A DNA stretch of 64,000 nt, taken from an uncultured Barnesiella sp. GTDB taxonomy: Bacteria; Bacteroidota; Bacteroidia; Bacteroidales; Barnesiellaceae. The position numbers and the translations under genes were made by a program. Shown here piece by piece: positions 26,791-35,643 of this stretch (its first letter is position 1; each line of letters begins with the position of its first letter). The notes under the pieces are model-generated. The model ran no database searches. It was not told the DNA's origin and saw only the letters and a list, made by a program, of their open reading frames with translations. The DNA is taken from contig CALUFO010000003.1 of NCBI GenBank assembly GCA_944320015.1, forward strand, positions 62,001 to 126,000. Direction: 5' to 3'.

Positions 26791-27136
26791 GCGAAAACAT
26801 TTTAAACTTCTCCTCTGTGTTGCGTCAGCAATATAGGGGAGACACCGAGGGACACCGTCCCGAGGAGAGGGGTTGAAAAAAATAGAATTAATCGTCTGTA
26901 TATGAGATTTAAACCCCTCCACCCGAACGGGCACCTCCCCTATATTTTGCTCCGCAAAACACAGAGGAGGAGTTTTAATCTATCCCCCTTACCGATTACA
27001 GTAAACACAGGTGTAAAGGAGTTTAAAACCCCCTCGCCTATGGCACTCCCCCTATATTCCCCTCACGGGGAACACAGAGGGAGAGTTTAAATGTACCCCT
27101 TACTACGAGCAAAGAAGGAATTTAAAAAAAGGTGAG
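26791..27136. repeat. 346-bp tandem unit, copy 1
   Basis: Counted from GCGAAAACAT to the next occurrence of the same word. It contains palindromes at 26810-26841 (sense, TTGC-GTCA-GCAA), 26935-26969 (antisense, TTTTGC-TCC-GCAAAA) and 27046-27083 (antisense, TTCCCC-TCAC-GGGGAA). Each palindrome is bracketed by TTTAAA or a close variant. Confidence 0.8.
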
Positions 27137-27483
27137 GCGAAAACATTTTAAACTTCTCCTCTGTGTTGCGTCAGCAATATAGGGGAGACACCGAGGGACA
27201 CCGTCCCGAGGAGAGGGGTTGAAAAAAAATAGAATTAATCGTCTGTATATGAGATTTAAACCCCTCCGCCCTAACGGGCACCTCCCCTATATTTTGCTCC
27301 GCAAAACACAGAGGAGGAGTTTAAATCTATCCCCCTTACCGATTACAGTAAACACAGGTGTAAAGGAGTTTAAAACCCCCTCGCCTACGGCACTCCCCCT
27401 ATATTCCCCTCACGGGGAACACAGAGGGAGAGTTTAAATGTACCCCTTACTACGAGCAAAGAAGGAATTTAAAAAAAGGTGAG
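27137..27483. repeat. 347-bp tandem unit, copy 2
   Basis: Nearly identical to copy 1, one base longer, with the same three palindromes at 27156-27187, 27282-27316 and 27393-27430 in the same orientations. Confidence 0.8.
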
Positions 27484-27700
27484 GCGAAAACATTTTAAAC
27501 TTCTCCTCTGTGTTGCGTCAGCAATATAGGGGAGACACCGAGGGACACCGTCCCGAGGAGAGGGGTTGAAAAAAATAGAATTAATCGTCTGTATATGAGA
27601 TTTAAACCCCTCCACCCGAACGGGCACCTCCCCTATATTTTGCTCCGCAAAACACAGAGGAGGAGTTTAAATATATCCCCATTACCGTTTGCTGTAAACA
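27484..27700. repeat. Tandem unit, partial copy 3
   Basis: Carries the first two palindromes (27503-27534 and 27628-27662), then diverges after the AT-rich stretch near 27680. The third palindrome is missing; a sense palindrome with TTGC-GAA-GCAA (27748-27778) follows in its place. Confidence 0.75.
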
Positions 27701-27747
27701 CAGAGAGGGCGTTTAAAAGAAAGGATAGGCGTGAACTATCTTCACTC

Positions 27748-27778
27748 CTCCCCTGTGTTGCGAAGCAATATAGGGGAG
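27748..27778 (+). repeat. REP-like palindrome, inner stem TTGC/GCAA with GAA loop
   Basis: CTCCCCTGTGTTGC-GAA-GCAATATAGGGGAG. It differs from the others in the loop only and leads into copy 2 of the 204-bp repeat, the same order as at 12751-13025. Confidence 0.75.
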
Positions 27779-27820
27779 GAGTGAAGCCGGAGGGGTTAAA
27801 CACGCCGGAGGGGTTAGAGA

Positions 27821-28024
27821 AAATAACGGCAAGCGTGTCCGGCAGGGAAAACCGCCTTTATCGGGCCGGGAGGACGCCTGCCGGCAGAGGAACCCGGGCG
27901 AGGACTGTCTGAGCGAAGCGAGTTCCGCAGCCCCCGACGGCGGCAGCAGCGGCCGAGCGAGCAAGCCCGATAACAGCGGCGGCGCTTCTTGGTTCGTTCT
28001 TCTCGCTGCTGAGAAGAATGAACA
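27821..28024. repeat. 204-bp dispersed repeat, copy 2
   Basis: Nearly identical to 12822-13025 in the same orientation and equal in length. No gene is carried. Confidence 0.8.
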
Positions 28025-28237
28025 AATAGAAAAACTCAATACCATTTTTTGCAGAAATTTGACAAAAAACTTTTGATAAAAGTTGTTATTTCTTATTATT
28101 TTTATTTTCTTTGTAAAAGAGTAAGAAAGGGGACCCTGCGTTTGAACAATCGAAATACCTTTTTTACCTCTTTTTTCCCGGGTGGGAACTGTGCGAAAAT
28201 AATTTTTTAATCATATAATCACTAAAATTATTTAAGT

Positions 28238-31200
28238 ATGAAAAGATGGCTTACTTTATCAAGTGTATGTTTGGCCGCCATAAGTATGGTGATGGCTGCC
28301 GACCTGCCTGCCAAGAGGCTGGTAACGGCACCGATGGCTCAAACGCAGTTGAGTGAGTCGCCCGAAACTCCTGTTCGGGAAATCTCATTCAACAAGAAGT
28401 TGAGAGAGGACATTCGCCCCTCGGCGGCCGCTACGAAACAGAATGCGGTCGTTCCGGTAAAAAAACTTTCGAAACAAGCGTGGACAGCGCCGGTTCAGCT
28501 TTCCGGCCGTGACCTCACCGCTTTGTCGAAAGAAAAGAAACAGCCGATTCGCCGCTCGGCGGCAGCTCTTTCCTCTTGGGGAGCCGAGGGGAATTACGAC
28601 ACCTCGTGGTTCGACAACAGTCAAGAGGAATATATATTGACCACTCCCGAGCAATTGGCCGGTCTCTCGATATTGACCGATCAGGGACATGATTTTATCA
28701 ATGTGACTATTCGGTTGGGGGCTGACATCGATTTATCGGCGCACGAGTGGATTCCTATCGGTTTGTACACGCCGTTTGCCGGAACCTTCGACGGGTGCGG
28801 CCATACGATCTCGGGCATGCGGGTTCCGTTTACTTCATATGCCGGGCTATTCGCTACCATCTCGGGTGGCGAGATTCGCAACGTGGCGCTTTCGTCCGAT
28901 TGCGAGGTAAATGGCTCGATATCAGGTTCTCTTGTCGGTATAGCTGGTAGCGGCACAGTGGAAAACTGCGTATCCGAAGCCGCTGTCTCAGGACAGACTG
29001 CCGGCGGGTTGATCGGCGATGCGGGATCCACCTCCGTGCGGGCATGTGTGTTCAACGGGTCTGTCGAGGCGAAAGAACTCAGCCCGTGGTATGGAACCTT
29101 CTCGGGCACGATTGCCGATTCCGTCAGCGTAGAAGGGGCCCAAGCCGTTCAAATGACGATTATGCCGAATGGAACCGATCCCAATAGCGTGTCGATTTCG
29201 TTTATCGGCCTTCAAGGTATTGAATATACTCTCTCGGGAACTATCGATAGCGAGGGTGATTTGCATATCAGCACGAATCAATACATCGGATATGCATCTA
29301 ATTACTATTTCTTCTTGTATGGGATAACGATGGAATATACACTCGTCGACGGTGTTGAGTTTATAGGCACCCTCTCGGACGACGGGCAGTCGCTTACTAT
29401 TTCATCGTCGACAACAGATATATTGTTCGCAATCTTAGGTTCGGAAGACTTAGAGAATTTATATGTCATTGAACTCTACCCCGTGCCCTTCTCGATTCAA
29501 AAACAAGCCGTAGAACTCCGGTCGGGCGCTTTGGCCGGCAACGGAGGTGTTGGATTTAGCGATTGCTACTATCGCGACGATTGTGCCGCGGGAGCCACGC
29601 AGATAAACGGGACGGCGCAAACCGCCGCCGAGATGCAATCGCCCGCATTGGTAGACACCATGAACGAGGCTGTCGCAAAGCTTGTGGGATCGGACCTTCA
29701 AAAGAGATTAAACCTGTGGACGGCGGGAGCCTCCTGCCCCGTGTTGAGCGAGGAGACCTATCAAGCTCCTTCGTGGGGCGTCGAGGGGAACTACGACACC
29801 TCGTGGTATAGCGGGACGGCCGATGTCTACGAGTTGACCACGCCGGCTCAATTGGCCGGTCTCGCGCAGCTGGTCGCCGACGGCGTAAGTTTCCAGTATT
29901 GTACGATCAAGTTGGGAGCCGATATGGATTTGTCGGCCTTACAATGGGTTCCCATCGGAACGATTTATACTCCATTTAGTGGAGTATTCGATGGCGCGGG
30001 CCATACCATCGACGGATTGAATGTGCCCCAACATAGTTATGCGGGATTGTTCGGTGTCGTGCAATACGCCGATATTCGCAACCTCATGCTATCGTCCACC
30101 TGCGAGATTCACGGCTTTGTGGCCGGCTCGATTGCCGGGCAGATGACGTATAGCTCCATTTTGAACTGCCGCTCCGATGCGACGGTTTATGGAAACACCG
30201 GCGGCGGTCTGGTGGGTGGTGCCTACAACTCTTCGCTGGCCGCGTCGATTTTTAACGGACAAGTTTCCCTCCAGACTTCCGAGAGCGAATGGGTGGGCAC
30301 CTATGCGGCCTCGGCCGGTTCCCCATTCGAGGGACAGGAAGATACAGTCTGGAATTTCGATATAACCATTGCGGCCACAGATACGCCCGACGAATACACC
30401 ATTGCTTGGACTTCACCTTCAGCTGGGTTCGACATCGTGTTAACCGGGGCGCTCGAGGCCGACGGGAAACTGCATATCCCGCTTCAATACATGGCGAATA
30501 TCGGTGGTTATGACATATATCTGGAAGGAATTACCACTTCAAGCGGAGAGTTTGTGGCGACTTTGTCGGAAGACAAGACTACGATTACATTCTCCCATAC
30601 CGACCCTTCGGAGTATATTATGGGGTTCGCTGCCTATGCACAAGGTGAGTTTTTAGGCTATTACGACGCCTATGTCCTGCCTTTCGACGCGGTTCGCCAA
30701 GAGGTGACCACACAGTTGGGCGGCCTTGCGGGAACTATGGATAGAACCTTCGTCGAAAACAGCTATTACCGGCAGGGTTGCCTGCCGGCCGACTACGAGG
30801 ATACAGAGCATGCCCTCGCGCAAGACGCGCTGCTCTCGGCCTCGTCGGTGACGTCGCTGAACGAGTGTGTGGCCGGTATTGTTGCGGGCGACCCACAGAT
30901 AACCTCCCTGAACCGTTGGCAAATGGGTGCGAACGGGCCGGAATTGGGCGAGGCCGTAGAGGTATCGTCCAACTGGTGGACCTCGGCGGGGAACTACGAC
31001 ATATCGTGGTACGACGAGTCGAAAAATGAGTTCACCCTCTCCACCCCGGCACAACTGGCCGGTCTGGCCTATTTGGTGAACAATTTCCAACCGCTCTCGG
31101 GCAAGACCGTGACCCTTGCGAACGACATCGATCTGGCCGGCCACTTATGGGTGCCTATCGGCCATAATTCTCACAATGTGCAATCGTTTGCGAGGTTCTA

Positions 31201-33391
31201 CGGAACGTTCGACGGCGGCGGGCATACCATCCACAACATGACGGTGAATACAAAACGCTACTCCTATGCGCAAGGAGCAACCGTTGCGACAGGTGGCCTG
31301 TTCGGGTTTTCCGTCGGAGTACTCCAGAATGTGACGGTGGCCGAGGATTGCTCGATACAGGTGGCTGCCGCGGGTTCACAAGATATCTATGCAGGAGGAA
31401 TCTGTGGTATTTTGAATGGCGGTTTCATCGACAATTGCCACAACCGGGCCAATATCGAAACGAGGAACTTTGGAGGTTCTACTTATGCCGCCGGCGTTGT
31501 AGGTCTTGATAATTCTTATCTGCCGGTCTACAACTCGTCGAATAGCGGCAATATCGTGGCGGAATCGGAGTACGGCGAGATATGCGCCTCGGGATTGGTA
31601 GCTGTGAATGCCTATGTGGTGAACGGCTATAACACAGGAGCCGTATCGGCCCAAGGACCGGCAGTTTATGTGGGTGGTATTTCGGCCGATTATGCCCGGT
31701 TGAGGAACGTGTACAATGCAGGATCTATCACAGCCACAGGCACATCGGGAGAGGCATCCATCAACCCGATTACCAATAATGTTGTCGCCGATGTCGAAAA
31801 CGCCTATTACGACATAGCCTGTGTAGCCGATGCGCCCGAAGCGGATACGGTAGGTACCGGCATGCAGGCCGATGAGATGAAAACAACCGACTTCGCCGCG
31901 CTGCTCACCTCGAACGCGACTGCGTGGATGAACGCCTCCCCCGACGCGGCACAGCTCTACGCGTGGGAAATTCAAGCGAACGAAAACAACGGGTATCCCG
32001 TGTTCGGCGCCGCCATCGAGGCCGGTGGCTGGTGGACCTCGCCGGGAAATTACGACACCTCGTGGTACGACGAGTCGCTGTCGGAATTTGACCTCTCCTC
32101 TCCGGAGCAGTTGGCCGGGTTGGCCTATTTGGTAAACCAAGGCCATACTTTCCAAGGAAAGAGCATCTCGCTTACCAACGACATCGATTTGGCTGGATTG
32201 AAATGGGAGCCAATAGGTACAACAGATCTCGCATTCAGGGGCACCTTCGACGGTGGCGGATACGAGATACATAACCTGCAATGCGAAATCATTTCGGATC
32301 AAACGTTTGTCGCCGGTCTTTTCGGCCAGATCGAGCAAGCCACGCTCTCGAACATTGTGCTGGCCGACGACTGTACGGTAACGGGTGAAGGTCTATTCTA
32401 TGCAGGAGGTATAGTCGCCTATGCCTATTTGTCGAATATCATCTCGTGTGTGAACCGTGCCGGGATAACCGTCGAAGGGCCTAGGGGCTATGTAGGAGGA
32501 ATCGCCGGATATTTAGCTTCTTCCGAGATCGACCGATGCGAAAACCAAGGTATCATCTATGCCGAGGTGAAAAACACAGGTATGTATATAAGTTATTATG
32601 CTTGGGCCGGAGGTATAGCCGGCTATGTTTGGGCTGATGAGCAAGAGATATCGGTCATTCTCAATAGCTGCAACTCGGCGGCGGTGACAGTCGATGGTGT
32701 CCCCCTATACTCTTCCTATGTAGGAGGAATAGCCGGGGGTGCGGCGGGATATACTGTCGCTGTATGGAACAACTATAATACCGCCGATATCAGCCTCAAC
32801 GGAACAGGATATGCCGGAGGTATCGTAGGGGATAATGCGGCTGTCTATCCCGAATTGCAGAACTGCTACAACGTGGGAGCCGTATCGACCACGGAAGGCG
32901 AGGCCTACCCGATTACATCGCCGATCGATGCCGGCGAGAACCTCTTCTATGTGGAGAATTGCGTAAACGCTGGTGAAAGTCTTTTGGGAGTACCGAAGAG
33001 CGCCGAAGAGATGAAGACCGAGGCCTTCGCCGCCGGGCTGAATGCCGCGGTCACCGCGCACAACACCGATTATGCCGAAGCGTGGAACTTCTTATACTGG
33101 AAAGTCGATCCGGAATTGAACGACGGCTATCCCGTCTTCACCGAGCAAGACCCGGGTTATACCGCAGTAGAATCGGCGACGGCCCATATGCGGGTCTATC
33201 CGACCGCCGTCTCGGGCAACCTCTATGTGGAAGGAGCCGAGTCGACTATCTACCTGTACAACTTGGGCGGTCACACGGTATCGGTTACCGAGCCGGTAGA
33301 GGCGACGACCGTAGTCGATATGTCGGGACTGGCCAAAGGAGTCTATTTGGTACGGACAGGCGACCAAGTAGTGCGTGTGATCAAACTATGA
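28238..33391 (+). CDS. Large secreted repeat protein with GLUG-like motifs and T9SS tail
   Basis: A 1717-residue exported protein. A signal peptide (MKRWLTLSSVCLAAISMVMA) is followed by a Pro/Ala/Lys-rich stretch and then four modules beginning near residues 116, 514, 913 and 1266. Each starts with 'GNYDTSWY'-like words and continues 'LTTPEQLAGL ... LGADIDLSAHEWIPIG ... FDGCGHTISG'. Between them lie GLUG-type repeats ('YVGGIAGYLASSEIDRCENQG'), which form beta-solenoid surfaces. The last about 75 residues ('MRVYPTAVSGNLYVEGAESTIYLYNLGGHTV') have the form of a type IX secretion sorting tail. It is probably a cell-surface adhesin or glycan-contact protein; no catalytic motif was seen. Confidence 0.85.
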   Translation: MKRWLTLSSVCLAAISMVMAADLPAKRLVTAPMAQTQLSESPETPVREISFNKKLREDIRPSAAATKQNAVVPVKKLSKQAWTAPVQLSGRDLTALSKEKKQPIRRSAAALSSWGAEGNYDTSWFDNSQEEYILTTPEQLAGLSILTDQGHDFINVTIRLGADIDLSAHEWIPIGLYTPFAGTFDGCGHTISGMRVPFTSYAGLFATISGGEIRNVALSSDCEVNGSISGSLVGIAGSGTVENCVSEAAVSGQTAGGLIGDAGSTSVRACVFNGSVEAKELSPWYGTFSGTIADSVSVEGAQAVQMTIMPNGTDPNSVSISFIGLQGIEYTLSGTIDSEGDLHISTNQYIGYASNYYFFLYGITMEYTLVDGVEFIGTLSDDGQSLTISSSTTDILFAILGSEDLENLYVIELYPVPFSIQKQAVELRSGALAGNGGVGFSDCYYRDDCAAGATQINGTAQTAAEMQSPALVDTMNEAVAKLVGSDLQKRLNLWTAGASCPVLSEETYQAPSWGVEGNYDTSWYSGTADVYELTTPAQLAGLAQLVADGVSFQYCTIKLGADMDLSALQWVPIGTIYTPFSGVFDGAGHTIDGLNVPQHSYAGLFGVVQYADIRNLMLSSTCEIHGFVAGSIAGQMTYSSILNCRSDATVYGNTGGGLVGGAYNSSLAASIFNGQVSLQTSESEWVGTYAASAGSPFEGQEDTVWNFDITIAATDTPDEYTIAWTSPSAGFDIVLTGALEADGKLHIPLQYMANIGGYDIYLEGITTSSGEFVATLSEDKTTITFSHTDPSEYIMGFAAYAQGEFLGYYDAYVLPFDAVRQEVTTQLGGLAGTMDRTFVENSYYRQGCLPADYEDTEHALAQDALLSASSVTSLNECVAGIVAGDPQITSLNRWQMGANGPELGEAVEVSSNWWTSAGNYDISWYDESKNEFTLSTPAQLAGLAYLVNNFQPLSGKTVTLANDIDLAGHLWVPIGHNSHNVQSFARFYGTFDGGGHTIHNMTVNTKRYSYAQGATVATGGLFGFSVGVLQNVTVAEDCSIQVAAAGSQDIYAGGICGILNGGFIDNCHNRANIETRNFGGSTYAAGVVGLDNSYLPVYNSSNSGNIVAESEYGEICASGLVAVNAYVVNGYNTGAVSAQGPAVYVGGISADYARLRNVYNAGSITATGTSGEASINPITNNVVADVENAYYDIACVADAPEADTVGTGMQADEMKTTDFAALLTSNATAWMNASPDAAQLYAWEIQANENNGYPVFGAAIEAGGWWTSPGNYDTSWYDESLSEFDLSSPEQLAGLAYLVNQGHTFQGKSISLTNDIDLAGLKWEPIGTTDLAFRGTFDGGGYEIHNLQCEIISDQTFVAGLFGQIEQATLSNIVLADDCTVTGEGLFYAGGIVAYAYLSNIISCVNRAGITVEGPRGYVGGIAGYLASSEIDRCENQGIIYAEVKNTGMYISYYAWAGGIAGYVWADEQEISVILNSCNSAAVTVDGVPLYSSYVGGIAGGAAGYTVAVWNNYNTADISLNGTGYAGGIVGDNAAVYPELQNCYNVGAVSTTEGEAYPITSPIDAGENLFYVENCVNAGESLLGVPKSAEEMKTEAFAAGLNAAVTAHNTDYAEAWNFLYWKVDPELNDGYPVFTEQDPGYTAVESATAHMRVYPTAVSGNLYVEGAESTIYLYNLGGHTVSVTEPVEATTVVDMSGLAKGVYLVRTGDQVVRVIKL

Positions 33392-33412
33392 AAATAGTAT
33401 AGCGAGAGGAAG

Positions 33413-33440
33413 AGGTTCCGGCGAAAGTCGGGACCTTTTC
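33413..33440 (+). terminator. Terminator of the 1717-residue gene
   Basis: AGGTTCCGGC-GAAA-GTCGGGACCT, a 10-bp stem with two G·U pairs and a GAAA tetraloop, followed by TTTTC and a further TTTT. Confidence 0.75.
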
Positions 33441-33524
33441 TGCTTTTATAATGGTTCTAATTTATTGATACAATGTTTATTGTATAAATATGTTGAAAAA
33501 CATGCCATTTTCGGTAGCAAAATG

Positions 33525-33556
33525 TTTGCTTTTTAAGGCCGGGTGTGTTAAATTCG
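33525..33556 (+). promoter_or_regulatory. Promoter of the glycogen operon
   Basis: TTTG (33525-33528), 20 nt, TAAATTCG (33549-33556), one base off the -7 consensus. The leader would be about 115 nt long. Confidence 0.55.
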
Positions 33557-33677
33557 TAACAAATATTAAAGCCAAATTCTAAAACTTACCGCGGCCGACG
33601 AAAAACACCCGTTTTTTTGATTTCGCAAAAAGGTAAGGACCTGAACGGAAAAGAGACAGAGTAATTGAAATAGAAAT

Positions 33678-35624
33678 ATGAGTTATCTGAAATTTGACAA
33701 AAATTTGATGATAAACCTCGAATGGTCGCTGCCGAAAGAAATGCTGCGCACCAATAAGTCGGGGGCTTATCATTGCACGACGATTGTTGATTGCAACACT
33801 CGTAAGCAACATGGACTGCTGGTTATCCCCATTCCCGAGCTGGACAAGGACAACCATGTGATGTTGTCTTCCTTGGACGAGACTGTGATTCAGCATGGCG
33901 CGGCGTTCAATCTGGGCCTGCACAAATACCGGGGCGACTGTTACAGCCCCAATGGCCATAAGTACATCAGAGAGTTTAATTGCGAGTCGGTTCCCCAGAC
34001 TATGTACCGGGTGGGCGGAGTAATCATGACAAAAGAAAAAGTGTTTATTTCGCACGAAAACCGTATATTGATCAAATATACGCTCGTCGACGCCCACTCC
34101 CCGACGACCTTGCAATTCCGACCGTTCCTCGCTTTCCGCAACGCCAACGACCTGTGTGTGGAAAACTATGTGCTCGACCAGCGCTACGAAGAGGTGGCCA
34201 ACGGCATAAGTTGCTGCCTGTATCACGGCTATCCCCGGTTGTACATGCAGTTCAACAAAGAGGCGAAATTTGTATTCGACCCCCATTGGTATAAAGGCAT
34301 CGAGTATATCAAAGATCAGGAACGAGGCTATCCCTATCAGGAAGACCTTTATGTGCCGGGGTATTTCGAGCTCTCCATCAAGAAGGGCGAGAGCATTATC
34401 TTCTCGGCGGGAACCGTCGAAGCGAAACCCCGCACACTCGCCCGCACCTACGACGAGGAGCTGGCCAGCCGGCACATGTGCCGATCGAGTTTCTACAACT
34501 GCTTGAAAAACTCGGCACAGCAATTCTCCTTCAAAGTGAAGAAGGGACACTACCTGCTGGCAGGATACCCGTGGTTCAGGGTGAGAGCCCGCGACCAGTT
34601 CATCGCCTTGCCGGGCTGCACGCTGGCGATCGGCGACGAAAAAACCTTCGAAGACGTGATGAGCTCGGCCGAAAAAGCCTTGCGGCGATTCATGTCGACC
34701 GGCGAACTCGACGAGACAATAGGCGAACTCGATTTGCCCGACATTCCCCTGTGGGCCTTGTGGACCATTTACCACTACGCCAAAGAGAAAGGCATGGATA
34801 TATGCCGCGAGAAATACGGCCGCCTCGTCGTCGATATATTGGAATATATCATCAAAGGGAAGCATCAAAACCTCTTCCTCCATGACAACGGGTTGCTGTA
34901 CACCAATGGAAAAGACAAGGTGGCATCGTGGATGAACGCCGTCGTCGACGGGCGCCCCGTGAATCCGAGAAGCGGCTATCTGGTAGAGTTCAACGGGTTG
35001 TGGTACAACGCCTTGAAATTTGCCGCCGCCCTCTTCGAGCCCGACAAGGAAATGGCCTCGAACGTGGAGCAATGGAACACCATCGCCGACAAGGCGGGCG
35101 AGTCGTTTATCAATACGTTCCTGAACGACTACGGCTATTTGATCGACTATGTAGACGGCCCGATGTCGGACTGGAGCGTACGACCCAACATGCTGATTGC
35201 CTTGTCGCTCGACTACTCGCCCCTCGACAAACGGCAGCGGAAACGCGCCTTGGAAGTCGTCACCCGCGAGTTATTGACGCCCAAAGGAATACGCACCCTC
35301 AGCCCCAAGAGCTATGGGTACAACCCGACGTATGTGGGCTCACAGACCGAGCGTGAGTATGCCTATCATCAAGGCCCCGCCCGCCCGTGGCTGATGGGAG
35401 CCTATGCCGACGCCTATCTGAAAGTATTCGGCATCAGCGGAGTCTCGTTCTTGGAACGAATGCTCATCGGCTTTGAAGACGAAATGTCGCAGACCTGCAT
35501 CGGCTCTATCTCCGAGCTGTTCGACGGCAATCCGCCTTTCGCCGGCCGCGGAGCGATAAGCTACGCCGCCAACGTCGGTGAAATATTGAGAGTGCTGAAA
35601 TTATTGAAGAAATATAACATGTAA
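33678..35624 (+). CDS. Glycogen debranching enzyme (amylo-alpha-1,6-glucosidase, GH133-type)
   Basis: A 648-residue cytoplasmic enzyme that releases alpha-1,6 branches of glycogen. The N-terminal beta domain starts 'LEWSLPKEMLRTNKSGAYHCTTIVDCNTRKQHGLLV', typical of the short debranching family found in archaea and Bacteroidetes. The C-terminal (alpha/alpha)6 domain includes 'RARDQFIALPGCTLAIGD' and 'WMNAVVDGRPVNPRSGYLVEFNGLWYNALKF', which hold the acidic active-site residues. It is the first gene of the glycogen operon. Confidence 0.92.
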   Translation: MSYLKFDKNLMINLEWSLPKEMLRTNKSGAYHCTTIVDCNTRKQHGLLVIPIPELDKDNHVMLSSLDETVIQHGAAFNLGLHKYRGDCYSPNGHKYIREFNCESVPQTMYRVGGVIMTKEKVFISHENRILIKYTLVDAHSPTTLQFRPFLAFRNANDLCVENYVLDQRYEEVANGISCCLYHGYPRLYMQFNKEAKFVFDPHWYKGIEYIKDQERGYPYQEDLYVPGYFELSIKKGESIIFSAGTVEAKPRTLARTYDEELASRHMCRSSFYNCLKNSAQQFSFKVKKGHYLLAGYPWFRVRARDQFIALPGCTLAIGDEKTFEDVMSSAEKALRRFMSTGELDETIGELDLPDIPLWALWTIYHYAKEKGMDICREKYGRLVVDILEYIIKGKHQNLFLHDNGLLYTNGKDKVASWMNAVVDGRPVNPRSGYLVEFNGLWYNALKFAAALFEPDKEMASNVEQWNTIADKAGESFINTFLNDYGYLIDYVDGPMSDWSVRPNMLIALSLDYSPLDKRQRKRALEVVTRELLTPKGIRTLSPKSYGYNPTYVGSQTEREYAYHQGPARPWLMGAYADAYLKVFGISGVSFLERMLIGFEDEMSQTCIGSISELFDGNPPFAGRGAISYAANVGEILRVLKLLKKYNM

Positions 35625-35643
35625 AGCCTAATATCCGATACCT

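Larger units (their letters stand above)
26661..28237. other. 1.6-kb gene-free block of palindromes and tandem repeats
   Basis: From cdaA to the 1717-residue gene there is no credible gene. The block holds a decayed palindrome (26708-26733), two full and one partial copy of a roughly 346-bp unit, a final sense palindrome (27748-27778), copy 2 of the 204-bp repeat, and about 200 bp of AT-rich DNA that must contain the promoter of the next gene. Short frames of 62-105 residues here encode nearly the same peptide in each unit and follow the repeat, not a protein. Confidence 0.75.

Noticed and set aside
26791-27700. A CRISPR array
   Set aside because: The units are about 346 bp and nearly identical throughout, without short repeats separated by unique spacers, and no cas genes are near.
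26902-27912. Three short frames repeating nearly the same 60-70 residue peptide (MRFKPL...)
   Set aside because: They arise from the tandem units and palindromes; substitutions between copies do not favour synonymous sites and there are no translation signals.
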